Of a stretch of 43,431 nucleotides of DNA, positions 24,066-32,131 are shown piece by piece. A model generated the notes under the pieces. The model worked only from the letters and a program-made list of their open reading frames with translations. It was not told where the DNA came from and did no database searches. Position numbers and translations under genes: made by a program. This stretch comes from Christensenella sp. UBA7703 (GTDB lineage Bacteria > Bacillota > Clostridia > Christensenellales > CAG-138), in contig DLGD01000029.1 of assembly GCA_002482505.1 (NCBI GenBank), positions 1 to 43,431 on the forward strand, given 5' to 3'. Position 1 is the first letter of the stretch. Each line of letters begins with the position of its first letter.

Positions 24066-25133
24066 TTATCGATATTTTGATAGCTGAACAGTGAATGTAC
24101 TGCCTTTGCCGATTGTGCTTTCGACAGATATGATCCCGCCGACAATATCGATGACCCGCTTGACTAGGGCAAGACCAAGGCCGCTGCCTTCGGCTGCACG
24201 CGACGTATCGCCTTGATAGAATTTGTCGAAAATATGTTCACCAACATCCGGCGGCATACCGCAACCACCATCGGAAATGCGAACGACTGCGCAATCGTTT
24301 TCTTTTTTTAAGCTGACAGTCACCATGCCTCCGTGGTTGGAAAACTTAATTGCATTCGAAATCAGATTGTTCCATACGATCTCCAGAAGATTCTCTTCAT
24401 AAAAAACCTCTGTTTCGTCGATCTCCACCATAAATTCAAGTCCCCGCTGCTCCCAGAGGTCCTCAAAACCCAGTGCGCAACAACGCAACTGTTCACCCAG
24501 GGAATACCATTTGGATTGCGGGAAGATCTCTTGATTTTCAAGTTTGCTTAATTTCAGGATATTGGAAACCAGTGAAGTGAGCCTGCGCGAAGCGGTAACA
24601 ATCGTTTCAGAGTACGCCTTTCGCGTATCGGCGTTGATTGACTCGCTGCCCATAGCTTCCGCATAATTCTGAATGATGGAGAGCGGCGTCTTGATTTCAT
24701 GGGATACATTGGCGATAAAATCGGTCTTAAGCGTTTCGATCCCGGATAGCTCCTGCGCCATTCGGTTGAAATCCTCGATGATAACGTCAAATTCGTCCTC
24801 GTGTCCGTATTGGTGCAGTGGTTGGATCCGCACGGATAAATCGCCGGATGTTAATTTGTGCGTTGCTGCGAGTATTCGATCAACAGGGCGCGCAATGGTT
24901 ATTTTTCGACGGATACCATCAAATAGACAAAGGAGCGCAGTGAGAAACATGATATTCAACAGTGTAAGTAAGGCACTGATCCGAATATTATCTTCATAGT
25001 GATTCATTAATCCGTCAAAAAGCAGAAAAGAGCAGGTCACAACGAATGCTATCAATACAAAGAAGCCGATGTACCCTCTCACGGTAAACAAACTTCTACG
25101 AACACGTGTGTCAGAGCTTCTTTTTGCACTCAT
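24066..25133 (-). CDS. Sensor histidine kinase
   Basis: This is a 355-aa membrane sensor kinase. Two transmembrane helices (about residues 20-42 and 52-72) enclose only a very short outer loop, so it probably senses the membrane or an intramembrane partner rather than a large external ligand. A HAMP domain covers about 75-130. The dimerisation domain holds the phosphorylated histidine in NVSHEIKTPL (His145). The ATPase domain has the N box (NNLISNAIKFS), SDGGCGMP, and GSGLGLALVK. The start overlaps the regulator stop (ATGA). The short-loop design resembles intramembrane-sensing kinases that respond to cell-envelope stress; that likeness is an inference. Confidence 0.93.
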   Translation of the reverse strand: MSAKRSSDTRVRRSLFTVRGYIGFFVLIAFVVTCSFLLFDGLMNHYEDNIRISALLTLLNIMFLTALLCLFDGIRRKITIARPVDRILAATHKLTSGDLSVRIQPLHQYGHEDEFDVIIEDFNRMAQELSGIETLKTDFIANVSHEIKTPLSIIQNYAEAMGSESINADTRKAYSETIVTASRRLTSLVSNILKLSKLENQEIFPQSKWYSLGEQLRCCALGFEDLWEQRGLEFMVEIDETEVFYEENLLEIVWNNLISNAIKFSNHGGMVTVSLKKENDCAVVRISDGGCGMPPDVGEHIFDKFYQGDTSRAAEGSGLGLALVKRVIDIVGGIISVESTIGKGSTFTVQLSKYR

Positions 25134-25801
25134 TTCAGCACCGCCTTATATCCCAATCCGTGTATGGTTACGATTTCGAAATCTTCGCAGGCAGAAAACT
25201 TATCCCGCAGTTTAGTGATATAGACATCCACGGTTCGGGGGCTCGATTCCGTATCAAAGCCCCAGAATTCATCCATGAGCTGGGTTCGGGTGAATGTCTT
25301 TTTCGGATACGACAGCAGTTTAAAGAGAATATCAAACTCCCGCACCGTTAAAGGGATTTCCGCATCGGCAAGATAGGCGGAATGCTCGTCCGCGTCAAGC
25401 GAAAGTGCGCCGATAGAGAGCCTTTTAGAACTCGTAATATTGGCGCGACGCAACAAAGCACCGACTCGAAGCACTAATTCATCCATTTCAACTGGTTTTA
25501 CAAGATAATCGTCTATTCCGAGTCGGTACCCTCTTTGCTTTGCCGGCATATCCTCACGCGCGGTCAGAAACATGATGGGGATAACCTTGTCTGCATCGCG
25601 TATCACTTCGGCGAATGCAAACCCATCCATGCCGGGCATCATAATGTCCGTTAGAATGAGGTTAAACATGGTTGTTTCCATTGCATCGAACGCTTCTGCA
25701 GCATTGTAACAACCTGTCACAAAATACCCTGCGCTGGAAAGAAAGGTGCAGATTATTTGATTTAGGTTAACATCGTCCTCGACAACCAAAATATGGATCA
25801 T
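25130..25801 (-). CDS. OmpR-family response regulator
   Basis: This is a 223-aa regulator with an N-terminal receiver and a C-terminal winged helix. The phospho-acceptor is Asp52 in LTDIMMPGMDG. Acidic residues 8-10 (VVEDD), the Thr in FLTARE and the Lys in LVKPV complete the site. The DNA-binding domain ends with the usual TRTQLMDEFWGF and RTVDVYITKLRDK. I choose the internal ATG at 25801 (MIHILVVED), with GGTGG upstream, over a start five codons earlier. It overlaps the kinase gene. The 11-bp boxes before the radical SAM operon, and a matching single box at its own promoter, are its probable targets. Confidence 0.93.
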   Translation of the reverse strand: MIHILVVEDDVNLNQIICTFLSSAGYFVTGCYNAAEAFDAMETTMFNLILTDIMMPGMDGFAFAEVIRDADKVIPIMFLTAREDMPAKQRGYRLGIDDYLVKPVEMDELVLRVGALLRRANITSSKRLSIGALSLDADEHSAYLADAEIPLTVREFDILFKLLSYPKKTFTRTQLMDEFWGFDTESSPRTVDVYITKLRDKFSACEDFEIVTIHGLGYKAVLK

Positions 25802-25839
25802 ATTAACACCACCCATTAAAACACAATACCATTATGTAG

Positions 25840-25870
25840 TTTATATCCCCAATGTTTTTGAATTGTTAAC
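25840..25870 (-). promoter_or_regulatory. Promoter of the two-component operon with one regulator box
   Basis: On the minus strand TTAACA (25864-25869) and TATAAA (25840-25845) are 18 bases apart. The -35 overlaps GAATTGTTAAC (25860-25870, plus-strand reading), which matches the phased boxes at 22875-22907 almost exactly. This suggests autoregulation. Confidence 0.55.
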
Positions 25871-26270
25871 GAGGCAAGCAGCACGAAAATATTCTCTAAG
25901 TATAAGGATAGATCGAAGCACTCTAGTAATCAACCCATAAATATCAGTGATTGGTGTGAACTTATGGTTTGAATAATTTATTCTTCGTGATTTCAGAAAC
26001 GTGGATGTCGATTATTCGTTGCAAATTAAGTGACACTAATCTCCTTTTAGTTTATCGCCATGTGCAATTCCGATCGTCAATTTAATATCACGCAAAACAC
26101 CATATCTATCATCTTTTATTGAATGTCCTAGTTGAGGTCTAAATAGTTTCAAATAAGAACACAGAAGTTCAACATTTTTTTAACAATAGCTATTTAGAAT
26201 GGCGCTATGACCTTTTGGTATTCTAGATTGAAGTAAATTAGGCTTAGTGAAATTAGGAGGAATATATTTT
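25871..26270. other. Non-coding AT-rich spacer at island edge
   Basis: About 400 bases hold no supported gene. The only clear element is the AGGAGG ribosome site at its right end, in front of the degV remnant. Base composition falls markedly compared with both flanks, as in the mobile region that follows. Confidence 0.6.
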
Positions 26271-26569
26271 ATGGAGTATAAAATTATTGTTGACAGTTGC
26301 TGCGATTTGACTCCAGAACTGAAAAAAAGATAAATGCAAAATCCGTACCCTTGACGATGCGTTTGGGTGTTGACGAATTCGTTGATGCTGATACTCTCAA
26401 TATTTCTGATTTTATGGCTCAGATGAAGGTATGCACTCAGAAAGTAGGTTCAGCGGCTCCGAGTCCGCTATTATTCCAAGAGGCGATTGAACAAGCACGG
26501 AGTTCTTTTGTGGTTACGTTGTCCAGCGAGCTTTCCGGATCTTATGCTAGCGCAACTTTGGGTCAACTA
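26271..26569 (+). pseudogene. degV-like fatty-acid-binding protein, truncated
   Basis: The ATG at 26271 follows AGGAGG and starts IIVDSCCDLTPEL, the N-terminus of DegV-family proteins, which bind fatty acids and present them to fatty acid kinase. After 20 codons, the frame hits TAA at 26331 behind a run of seven A. DegV-like sequence resumes in the -1 frame (KSVPLTMRLGVDEF, then SSELSGSYASA) and stops resembling DegV near 26569, where integrase sequence begins. The C-terminal two thirds are missing from the window. I read this as a gene truncated by the mobile region and already frameshifted. A programmed shift is unlikely in a truncated gene. Confidence 0.8.
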
Positions 26570-27926
26570 TACTGGAACGAAACGGTGGCTACATGATCAT
26601 GGTCAGCGAGGGTTACGGTCTTAATGGCCGGCAAAAGCGTAGAACTATGACATGGAGACCCGATCCCGGCATGACAAAGCGACAGATCAAGGAAGAACTG
26701 AACACACAAGCGGTGCTGTTCAAGCGCAGAGTGCGCACGGGTCAGGCTCTGGATGGTCATGTGACCTTTGCGGAGTTCGTGGATCGTTGGAAACGCGACT
26801 ACGCTGAGCCGAACCTAGCGCCCAAGACGCTCGTTCGATATGAGGAGTTGCTTAAACGCATCCTCCCGGCGATCGGGCACATCCGGCTGGATAAGCTTCA
26901 GCCACATCATCTGATGGCGTTCTACGCCAGTCTACAGAATATGGAAAATCAAAGCGGGGTGTCGTTCAAAGCGATACCCCGCTTGCTTTCTGTGTTTCAA
27001 ATATCCGGCATACAAGACAGGTATTGGCTGACGAAGCGGAGTGCCACGTGAACACGATTTACCGCCTCATTCGAGGGCAAGGTGTTGACATCCGCATTGC
27101 GCAGATAGCCTGCGACATACTCGGGATCTCCTTTGAGGAAGGTGTAGAAACGACTAAACCCGTGCATCAACTGGCGGGTAAGACGATCAATCATCATCAC
27201 CGACTGATCTCGTCGATTCTCAACCAAGCGGTGTTCTGGCAGGTAATTCCAGATAATCCCACACGCCGCGTGAAGCCACCAAAGGTAGATCGCAAGGAAG
27301 CGAAATATCTCGACGAGCAGCAGACCGCGACACCTCTGCGTTTACTGGATAACGAACCATACCAGAATCAAGTAATGATTCGGTTCTTCTTGCTCAGCGG
27401 GGTTCGGCACGGAGAACTTTGCGGCCTCGAATGGAAAGATATCGACTTCAAGAACAATATGATCACGGTATGCCGGACATCGCAATACCTACCAGATAAA
27501 GGGGTTTTTACGAAAGGCACGAAGACGGATTCCTCCGTTCGTTCGATCAAGCTGCCGGAGCAGGCATTTGAGCTACTGAAAGCGCATCGAAAGTGGCAAC
27601 GAAAACAGCGAATCGCTATGGGTGATCGCTGGATTGACAGTGATCGGATTTTTGCTCAGGATAATGGTACACCTGTTCACCCGGATAGTATCACTGGTTG
27701 GTTCCATGATTTTATCTCGCGTACCGATTTGCCGGAGATTTCGATTCACTCCTTGCGGCATACGAACATTACACTGCTGCTAGCCGCGGGGATTCCGTTG
27801 AAAACGGTGAGTTACAGGGCAGGGCATGCGCAGACGTCGACGACCGCGAATATTTACTCGCACGCGATCAGAACGGCGGATGAGAAGGCGGCTGAGGTGC
27901 TTGAAAACATCATGAATTTGCGTTAA
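26570..27926 (+). pseudogene. Tyrosine integrase, frameshifted and 5'-truncated
   Basis: Sequence from about 26570 to 27051 encodes the arm-binding end and core-binding domain of a phage/ICE-type integrase (KRRTMTWRPDPGMTKRQ, FVDRWKRDYAEPNLAPKT). The rest lies in another frame from about 27005, joined at one frameshift near 27000-27030. The second part includes an HTH-like insert in the core-binding domain (CHVNTIYRLIRGQGV) and the catalytic domain with Arg in GVRHGELCGLEW, HSLRHTN, GHAQTSTTANIYSH with the nucleophilic Tyr, and an intact C-terminus. The N-terminal start is lost at the degV junction. The enzyme is therefore probably inactive. This type with an HTH insert is common in clostridial prophages and ICEs. 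Confidence 0.85.
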
Positions 27927-27963
27927 CCATAGTTACTCTCGGCATTTCAAAAAGATTGATCTA

Positions 27964-29760
27964 TTATTTTGCGTGTTTTGTGACCCCGCTATCTGACAAT
28001 AATCGGAAAGCTATTTCGCTCTCGAGTTTTCCTACTAGTTCCAAATTGCTCCACCATTCAACTATTTCATCAAGGTCGTTCTGCTCGAATTCTGCCCCAA
28101 CCAAACACTCAAGTGCATCGCTATAAGCATAATCATCACTTCCACCAAGAAAATACGTAGCTAAGGCTCTATTTAGACGCAGAATCAGAGCAGATTTATT
28201 GCTAGCTGCGTCAATCAATTCTAGAGCGGATTCTTTTGGAAGCGACGCTTCGCCTCTTCTTATCATGTACGCAAAATTATTAATGCAATAGTCTCTAAAT
28301 TCGTTATTTGTGCAATTATCAATTATGAAGCGAAACAAGCGTTCGGCGTTCAGATTTCTACCCAATTCGTATTCTTGATATGCGGCAGCTCCGATACTCC
28401 GAAAGAGAGAAAGACTAGATACTATATGCTCTTTATAAATCAATGGGGAGCTATGCTCGATAATGTACTTCTTAATGTCACTGAAGACTTTTTGTTCGGT
28501 TTCCTCATCTTCGGCATACAGGCAAACAGAGCCGTACGCCTCGATTAGGCTCTGAAAGGCTGCAACTTCATCCCCACTTTGAATTTGCAGTAGCGAAATT
28601 TTCATTAGCAGTGTAGCGACATAAGATCTACTACTTTTCATGCCGTCATCAGCTTGTTTTTTTCTGCTTCTGACCTGCAACGTGGCAGAGGTTTTTTCAT
28701 AATCAATTTTATATGCTTCATCAATATCAGAATTAATGAGTTTATAATCGATCTTACTCCCATTTGGACATAGCTCTTTAAGATTTTGATATGTGAAAGC
28801 TCGCCAAAGATGCAACATGGCTGATTTTGCGCCAATACTTTCAGCCGCATGAAAATCAGCAAGTGCTAAATCGAATTTTGCTGCCGCTTCTTCAATATTT
28901 TCTTGCTCTGCAACTTGCTCCCCTAGTTCGCAGAAACATTTTCCCCGGTTGATCAATACACTTGTTGAGTTCGCAAAGCGGTTAAGCGATTGTGTAAATT
29001 GTTCAATTGCCTGCTCCATCTTGCCATTATTCGCATATAAGATTGCCACCTCGTTAAAATACTGATTATCAGGAAGACCAAGTTCACGTGCTTTTTCCAG
29101 GTCGGGCAGAGCTTGTTCAATCGAGGAGCAATGTCGAGCACGATGTAAATAGAGCTCGAGCTTATTCGGATATTTCTCCATCAATTTTGTAAGTTCAACT
29201 TTTATATCGGAAGACGAAAACTCATCAGTGGCCTCATGTAGTAAAACTTCGAACTTAGCATCGGATGCATCCCGTTTTGCTTCTTCCGCTGATTTTTTTG
29301 CGTTTTCTGCAGATGAAGATGCATCACTAACCTGAGCGCGAAGTTTCTCTTCGGTCGTACTAAGAAAAGATTGAACCTTACTCAAATCTTCCTTGGTTGA
29401 ATCCATACTTCGTTCAATATCACGTGGTGCCTTAAATGCCAAGAACAAACCAGATAGTGAGCTGATGCCAAATACAGTCGCTGCAACCGCAATTATGCGG
29501 TCAATTGTATTATCAGCTTTGTCACTCAAACTTATATAATAATCAAGCAAATGCACGCTTTCATTTTCCGGTATAACGACAGAACCATTGGTTATGTTTG
29601 ACGATAAAATTGTTATGTATGATTGAATTTGAGTTAATGTTTGTTGTTGACGAATAATCATATACAATGAAAACGTTGCAGCGCCTAGTGTTATTACAAA
29701 ACAAAGACATAGACAGAACAGCTTCCAATCAAATCCTCGATTAGCATGTGCTATTTTCAT
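27964..29760 (-). CDS. Membrane-anchored coiled-coil/TPR protein, unknown
   Basis: This is a 598-aa protein, convergent with the integrase. I start at the ATG at 29760, which has AGGAG 8 bases upstream; an ATG 11 codons earlier lacks a site. Two membrane helices (about residues 14-36 and 85-107) flank a short outer loop. A coiled coil with Ala/Glu/Lys-rich repeats follows (about 120-175, such as AENAKKSAEEAKRDASDAK), and then TPR-like helical pairs (for example YFNEVAILYANNGKMEQAIEQF). The gene is AT-richer than the flanking operons and uses more A/T-ending codons, so it came with the mobile region. No catalytic motif is seen. It could be a defence or signalling scaffold; nothing in the sequence decides. 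Confidence 0.8.
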   Translation of the reverse strand: MKIAHANRGFDWKLFCLCLCFVITLGAATFSLYMIIRQQQTLTQIQSYITILSSNITNGSVVIPENESVHLLDYYISLSDKADNTIDRIIAVAATVFGISSLSGLFLAFKAPRDIERSMDSTKEDLSKVQSFLSTTEEKLRAQVSDASSSAENAKKSAEEAKRDASDAKFEVLLHEATDEFSSSDIKVELTKLMEKYPNKLELYLHRARHCSSIEQALPDLEKARELGLPDNQYFNEVAILYANNGKMEQAIEQFTQSLNRFANSTSVLINRGKCFCELGEQVAEQENIEEAAAKFDLALADFHAAESIGAKSAMLHLWRAFTYQNLKELCPNGSKIDYKLINSDIDEAYKIDYEKTSATLQVRSRKKQADDGMKSSRSYVATLLMKISLLQIQSGDEVAAFQSLIEAYGSVCLYAEDEETEQKVFSDIKKYIIEHSSPLIYKEHIVSSLSLFRSIGAAAYQEYELGRNLNAERLFRFIIDNCTNNEFRDYCINNFAYMIRRGEASLPKESALELIDAASNKSALILRLNRALATYFLGGSDDYAYSDALECLVGAEFEQNDLDEIVEWWSNLELVGKLESEIAFRLLSDSGVTKHAK

Positions 29761-30194
29761 TATTCGTTCTCCTGTTTGTTTAATAAAATCCATGCGAAGA
29801 TTTACTAGTCAGACTATGACTCTTTTGGACTGAGTTTTAATTATGAAGATGTGGAGTAGATCAAAAAAACACAAGCTATTTAACAAATTTTATTTGTTTT
29901 ATTCTAGTATTATTTATCCTGGCCGTCAATGGGATAAGTAAACTTTGTCGAAGTGTATGTAATTCGTGCGAAACAGATAGTTACACATTTACTTTGCTAA
30001 GAGAAGCGAAAGATGATAGTTGATTTAGCGACTTGGATTATTTGGAGTTCAATTATTATGAGCATAACTCTATTCAATAATAGATCCCGACATTGGCAAA
30101 GATAAGGGCCGCCGATATTGCAGAAATGTGAACCATATGAGAGGGGTAAACTATTTATAATCGCATACGATCATGCGTAATAGAATATCCCAAC

Positions 30195-30225
30195 AAACAT
30201 CAAATAAACAACAACTAGTAGGTTT
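30195..30225 (+). repeat. Dispersed repeat, copy B
   Basis: This copy matches copies A (8132-8162) and C (30467-30497) at 28 of 31 positions in the same orientation. It stands about 70 bases left of the tRNA fragment, with copy C about 125 bases right of it. Paired direct sites around a crossover site could be integrase arm-binding sites. Confidence 0.7.
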
Positions 30226-30264
30226 GGAGCAATTCTGTGCGTAAGAATGATTCTCAAGATACGC

Positions 30265-30291
30265 AAAAACCGCCCGAATTGGGCGGTTTTT
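30265..30291. terminator. Bidirectional terminator beside tRNA fragment
   Basis: AAAAACCGCCC (30265-30275) pairs with GGGCGGTTTTT (30281-30291) around GAATT. The poly-A and poly-T arms make it a terminator on both strands. It sits four bases past the 3' end of the minus-strand tRNA fragment, the position of a native tRNA terminator. Confidence 0.85.
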
Positions 30292-30294
30292 AAT

Positions 30295-30340
30295 TGGTTG
30301 CGGGGGATGGACTTGAACCAACGACCTCCGGGTTATGAGC
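30295..30340 (-). tRNA. Initiator tRNA-fMet, 3' half only (attachment site)
   Basis: On the minus strand the 46 bases run from GCTCATAACCC (anticodon loop with CAT and the 3' arm of its stem) through GGAGGTC, the T-loop TTCAAGT, and the acceptor 3' strand CCCCGC, to an encoded ACCA end. This matches initiator tRNA genes. The 5' half is absent: sequence beyond 30340 does not complete the anticodon stem. The T stem has one T-T mismatch. Integrative elements duplicate the 3' part of tRNA genes on insertion, so this is best read as one end (attL or attR) of an element. Confidence 0.8.
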
Positions 30341-30365
30341 GCGTATTTATGCGAAATATAGTTAT

Positions 30366-30446
30366 GATTATACGATTATAGTTGAAGATAATCGCCGATC
30401 TTTGCGGATAATCCGAAATGCATTATCGACGATTATTAATGATTAT
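30366..30446. repeat. Cluster of GATTAT/ATAATC hexamers
   Basis: GATTAT occurs at 30366, 30374, 30431 and 30441, and its complement ATAATC at 30388 and 30408, all within about 80 AT-rich bases right of the tRNA fragment. Such clusters next to attachment sites can be integrase or excisionase binding sites. The rest of 29761-30884 holds no supported protein gene. Confidence 0.45.
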
Positions 30447-30466
30447 AAGCAGTAATTGATGGTGAT

Positions 30467-30565
30467 AAACATCAAATAAACATCAGGTAGTAGGTTTTGT
30501 TTTCACATAACATTTGAACATTTGAGTGGGTCGAGTCCAATAAAGAGCGGTGTCTAAAACAACCA
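30467..30565 (+). repeat. Dispersed repeat, copy C (31-nt exact core)
   Basis: Bases 30467-30497 are identical to 8132-8162, some 22.3 kb away in the same orientation. The following 70 bases are a diverged match to the sequence after copy A (compare CTAAA and GGGT-GAG stretches). The copies are therefore related elements of about 100 bases, not chance matches. Confidence 0.75.
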
Positions 30566-30626
30566 GAGTAGATACAATGAAATGGGTGTAGGAGGGGTTC
30601 TGAATCGGCAAAATGCTTCCAGTATT

Positions 30627-30648
30627 GTGTCCGTAGCTCAACTGGATA
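30627..30648 (+). other. tRNA-like 5' fragment
   Basis: GTGTCCG, TA, GCTC, AACTGGATA resembles the 5' acceptor arm and D arm of a tRNA (Arg-like). The D stem is not closed (TAGT where GAGC is expected), and no anticodon or T arm follows. It may be a remnant left by another integration event. Confidence 0.3.
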
Positions 30649-30884
30649 TAGTTTCGATTCTATGTGGCGCGTCTGGTGGGGATGGAGGGGCACACCGCTT
30701 CGCCAGCGAGGAGCTTGCGCTTTCATGCATCGACTTCGATCCCCGTTATATTAACGCAACTACAATGAGCCTGACGTTAACTGAACCGGTAAAGTTAGCC
30801 AAAAATGAATTCAGCGACGAAAAGAGCTTGTTGCTTTGAAGAGCGGGTAGCCACCTTTTAAATTGACCTTGATACGACGATTTT

Positions 30885-31649
30885 TTAGACAAACATCACA
30901 TCTACACTGAGCTCTTTTAAGCGTTCCAACGTCTCTTCACTTGCGCTTTTGTCGGTAATCACGAGGTCGACATCCTCAACCTTGCAAATGTTGACAAAGG
31001 CTACTTTGTTGAACTTTGAGTGATCGCAGAGGATGATCACCTCTCGGGAGGCTTTGATCATCATCTTGTTGGGCTGGATTTCTTCGACCGAAAAATTCAT
31101 AAACCCCGTATCGAAATCCACGGCATCCACGCCGATGAAGGCTTTGTCCGCGTGGATCTGACTGATCATATTTTCGGTAAAATAGCCGTTCAGCGAGAAA
31201 TGGTTCTTGCGCAGGCTCCCACCAAGTACCATCAGATCGACATTGTTGAAGTGAGACAGCTCGACCGCGCTCATGAGATCGTTGGTGGCAATATAGAGCG
31301 GCGAGATATCGTAAAGCGTTTTCGAAAGCTCGTTGACCGTGGTTCCGCCGCTGAGGAAAAGGGTTTCGTTTGGCGAAATCAGCGACCGAGCAGCCTGTGC
31401 GATTCTTCGCTTCTCATCGTAAAACATATCTTGGCGGGCGGAATAGGACGGCTCAAACGAGGCGGACGGGGTGCAGGAAACAGCGCCGCCGCGCACGCGA
31501 CGGACGGAGTTTTGCAACTCCAGCTCCTCAATGTCCCTTCGAATGGTGGAGGGGGAGACGTCGATCTTCTTGGCAAGATCCTCGATGGAGATGATCCCGT
31601 TTCGGGAAAGCTCGTCCAATAAGATTCCGATCCGTTGTTCTTTCAGCAT
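30885..31649 (-). CDS. DeoR-family transcriptional regulator
   Basis: This 254-aa regulator has an N-terminal HTH (ISIEDLAKKIDVSPSTIRRD, about residues 20-39, then RRVRGGAV). Its DeoR-type effector domain (about 75-235) includes FLSGGTTVNELSK and the IGVDAVDFDTGF region. DeoR proteins are mostly repressors released by phosphorylated sugars or polyols. It is the last gene of the leftward oxidoreductase operon, six bases after the DUF1667 gene. AAAATGAT repeats near both promoters of the divergent region at 34.9-35.2 kb are its candidate operators. The effector would then be a phosphorylated product of the FGGY kinase encoded at 41067-42596; this is inferred. Confidence 0.92.
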   Translation of the reverse strand: MLKEQRIGILLDELSRNGIISIEDLAKKIDVSPSTIRRDIEELELQNSVRRVRGGAVSCTPSASFEPSYSARQDMFYDEKRRIAQAARSLISPNETLFLSGGTTVNELSKTLYDISPLYIATNDLMSAVELSHFNNVDLMVLGGSLRKNHFSLNGYFTENMISQIHADKAFIGVDAVDFDTGFMNFSVEEIQPNKMMIKASREVIILCDHSKFNKVAFVNICKVEDVDLVITDKSASEETLERLKELSVDVMFV

Positions 31650-31655
31650 TTTACT

Positions 31656-32036
31656 TTACCTCAACTCGTTTTGTTTGCGGGGAGGCAGATAATCCTGCGT
31701 TGCGATCACGCGGCATCCTGTTTTGAGAATGTCTTGCATGATCACGTCTCCGAAATGGATGGGGGGCTGTGGAGCGTGTCGCTTGAGCTCCGCGGCGCAA
31801 AGAAGCAGCATTTCTTTTGGAACGGGTTTATCCGTGATCACTGAAAATGGGCGCGAACACCCCGCGGCGCGCATGTTTCCCGTGAGCATCCGGCGTGGCT
31901 GAATCGCTTCCTGCTTAGCGTAGGTTTCGCCGCGTTTGCAGGTGTTGCCGGATACCTGGATCACTTTGCCACCCTCCATCGAAACGCTAAGCCTGCATCC
32001 AAGCGGGCACCCGATACATAGCATGCATTGTTCCAT
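31656..32036 (-). CDS. DUF1667 small Cys-rich redox partner
   Basis: This is a 126-aa protein of the DUF1667 family, which in Clostridia typically follows two FAD oxidoreductase genes in glycerol-3-phosphate dehydrogenase-like operons. The N-terminus carries CMLCIGCPLGC, and a further Cys lies in GNTCKRGETYA. These could bind an Fe-S cluster. The later region ARRMLTGN-like (QPRRMLTGNM) and KPVPKEMLL are family features. I choose the ATG at 32036 (MEQCMLC); the frame is open for 16 more codons without a good start. It lies 95 bases after the GlpB-like gene and six before the DeoR-family gene. Confidence 0.85.
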   Translation of the reverse strand: MEQCMLCIGCPLGCRLSVSMEGGKVIQVSGNTCKRGETYAKQEAIQPRRMLTGNMRAAGCSRPFSVITDKPVPKEMLLLCAAELKRHAPQPPIHFGDVIMQDILKTGCRVIATQDYLPPRKQNELR

Positions 32037-32131
32037 CGTAAAGCTGATCTCCCACCTTTGCGGCTGTTTATTTACTCGTCTCAACCACTATCATCATACC
32101 GGAATATTGCCGGATGTAAATACCCATCCAT

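Noticed and set aside
26271..26569. Programmed -1 frameshift at seven A in degV
   Set aside because: The zero-frame codons are AAA AAA AGA, not the classic A AAA AAG arrangement, and the gene is truncated downstream anyway. Mutation is the simpler explanation.
30582..30839. An 85-codon plus-strand frame in the mobile spacer
   Set aside because: There is no ribosome site and no family likeness, and it covers a tRNA-like fragment. I regard it as chance.
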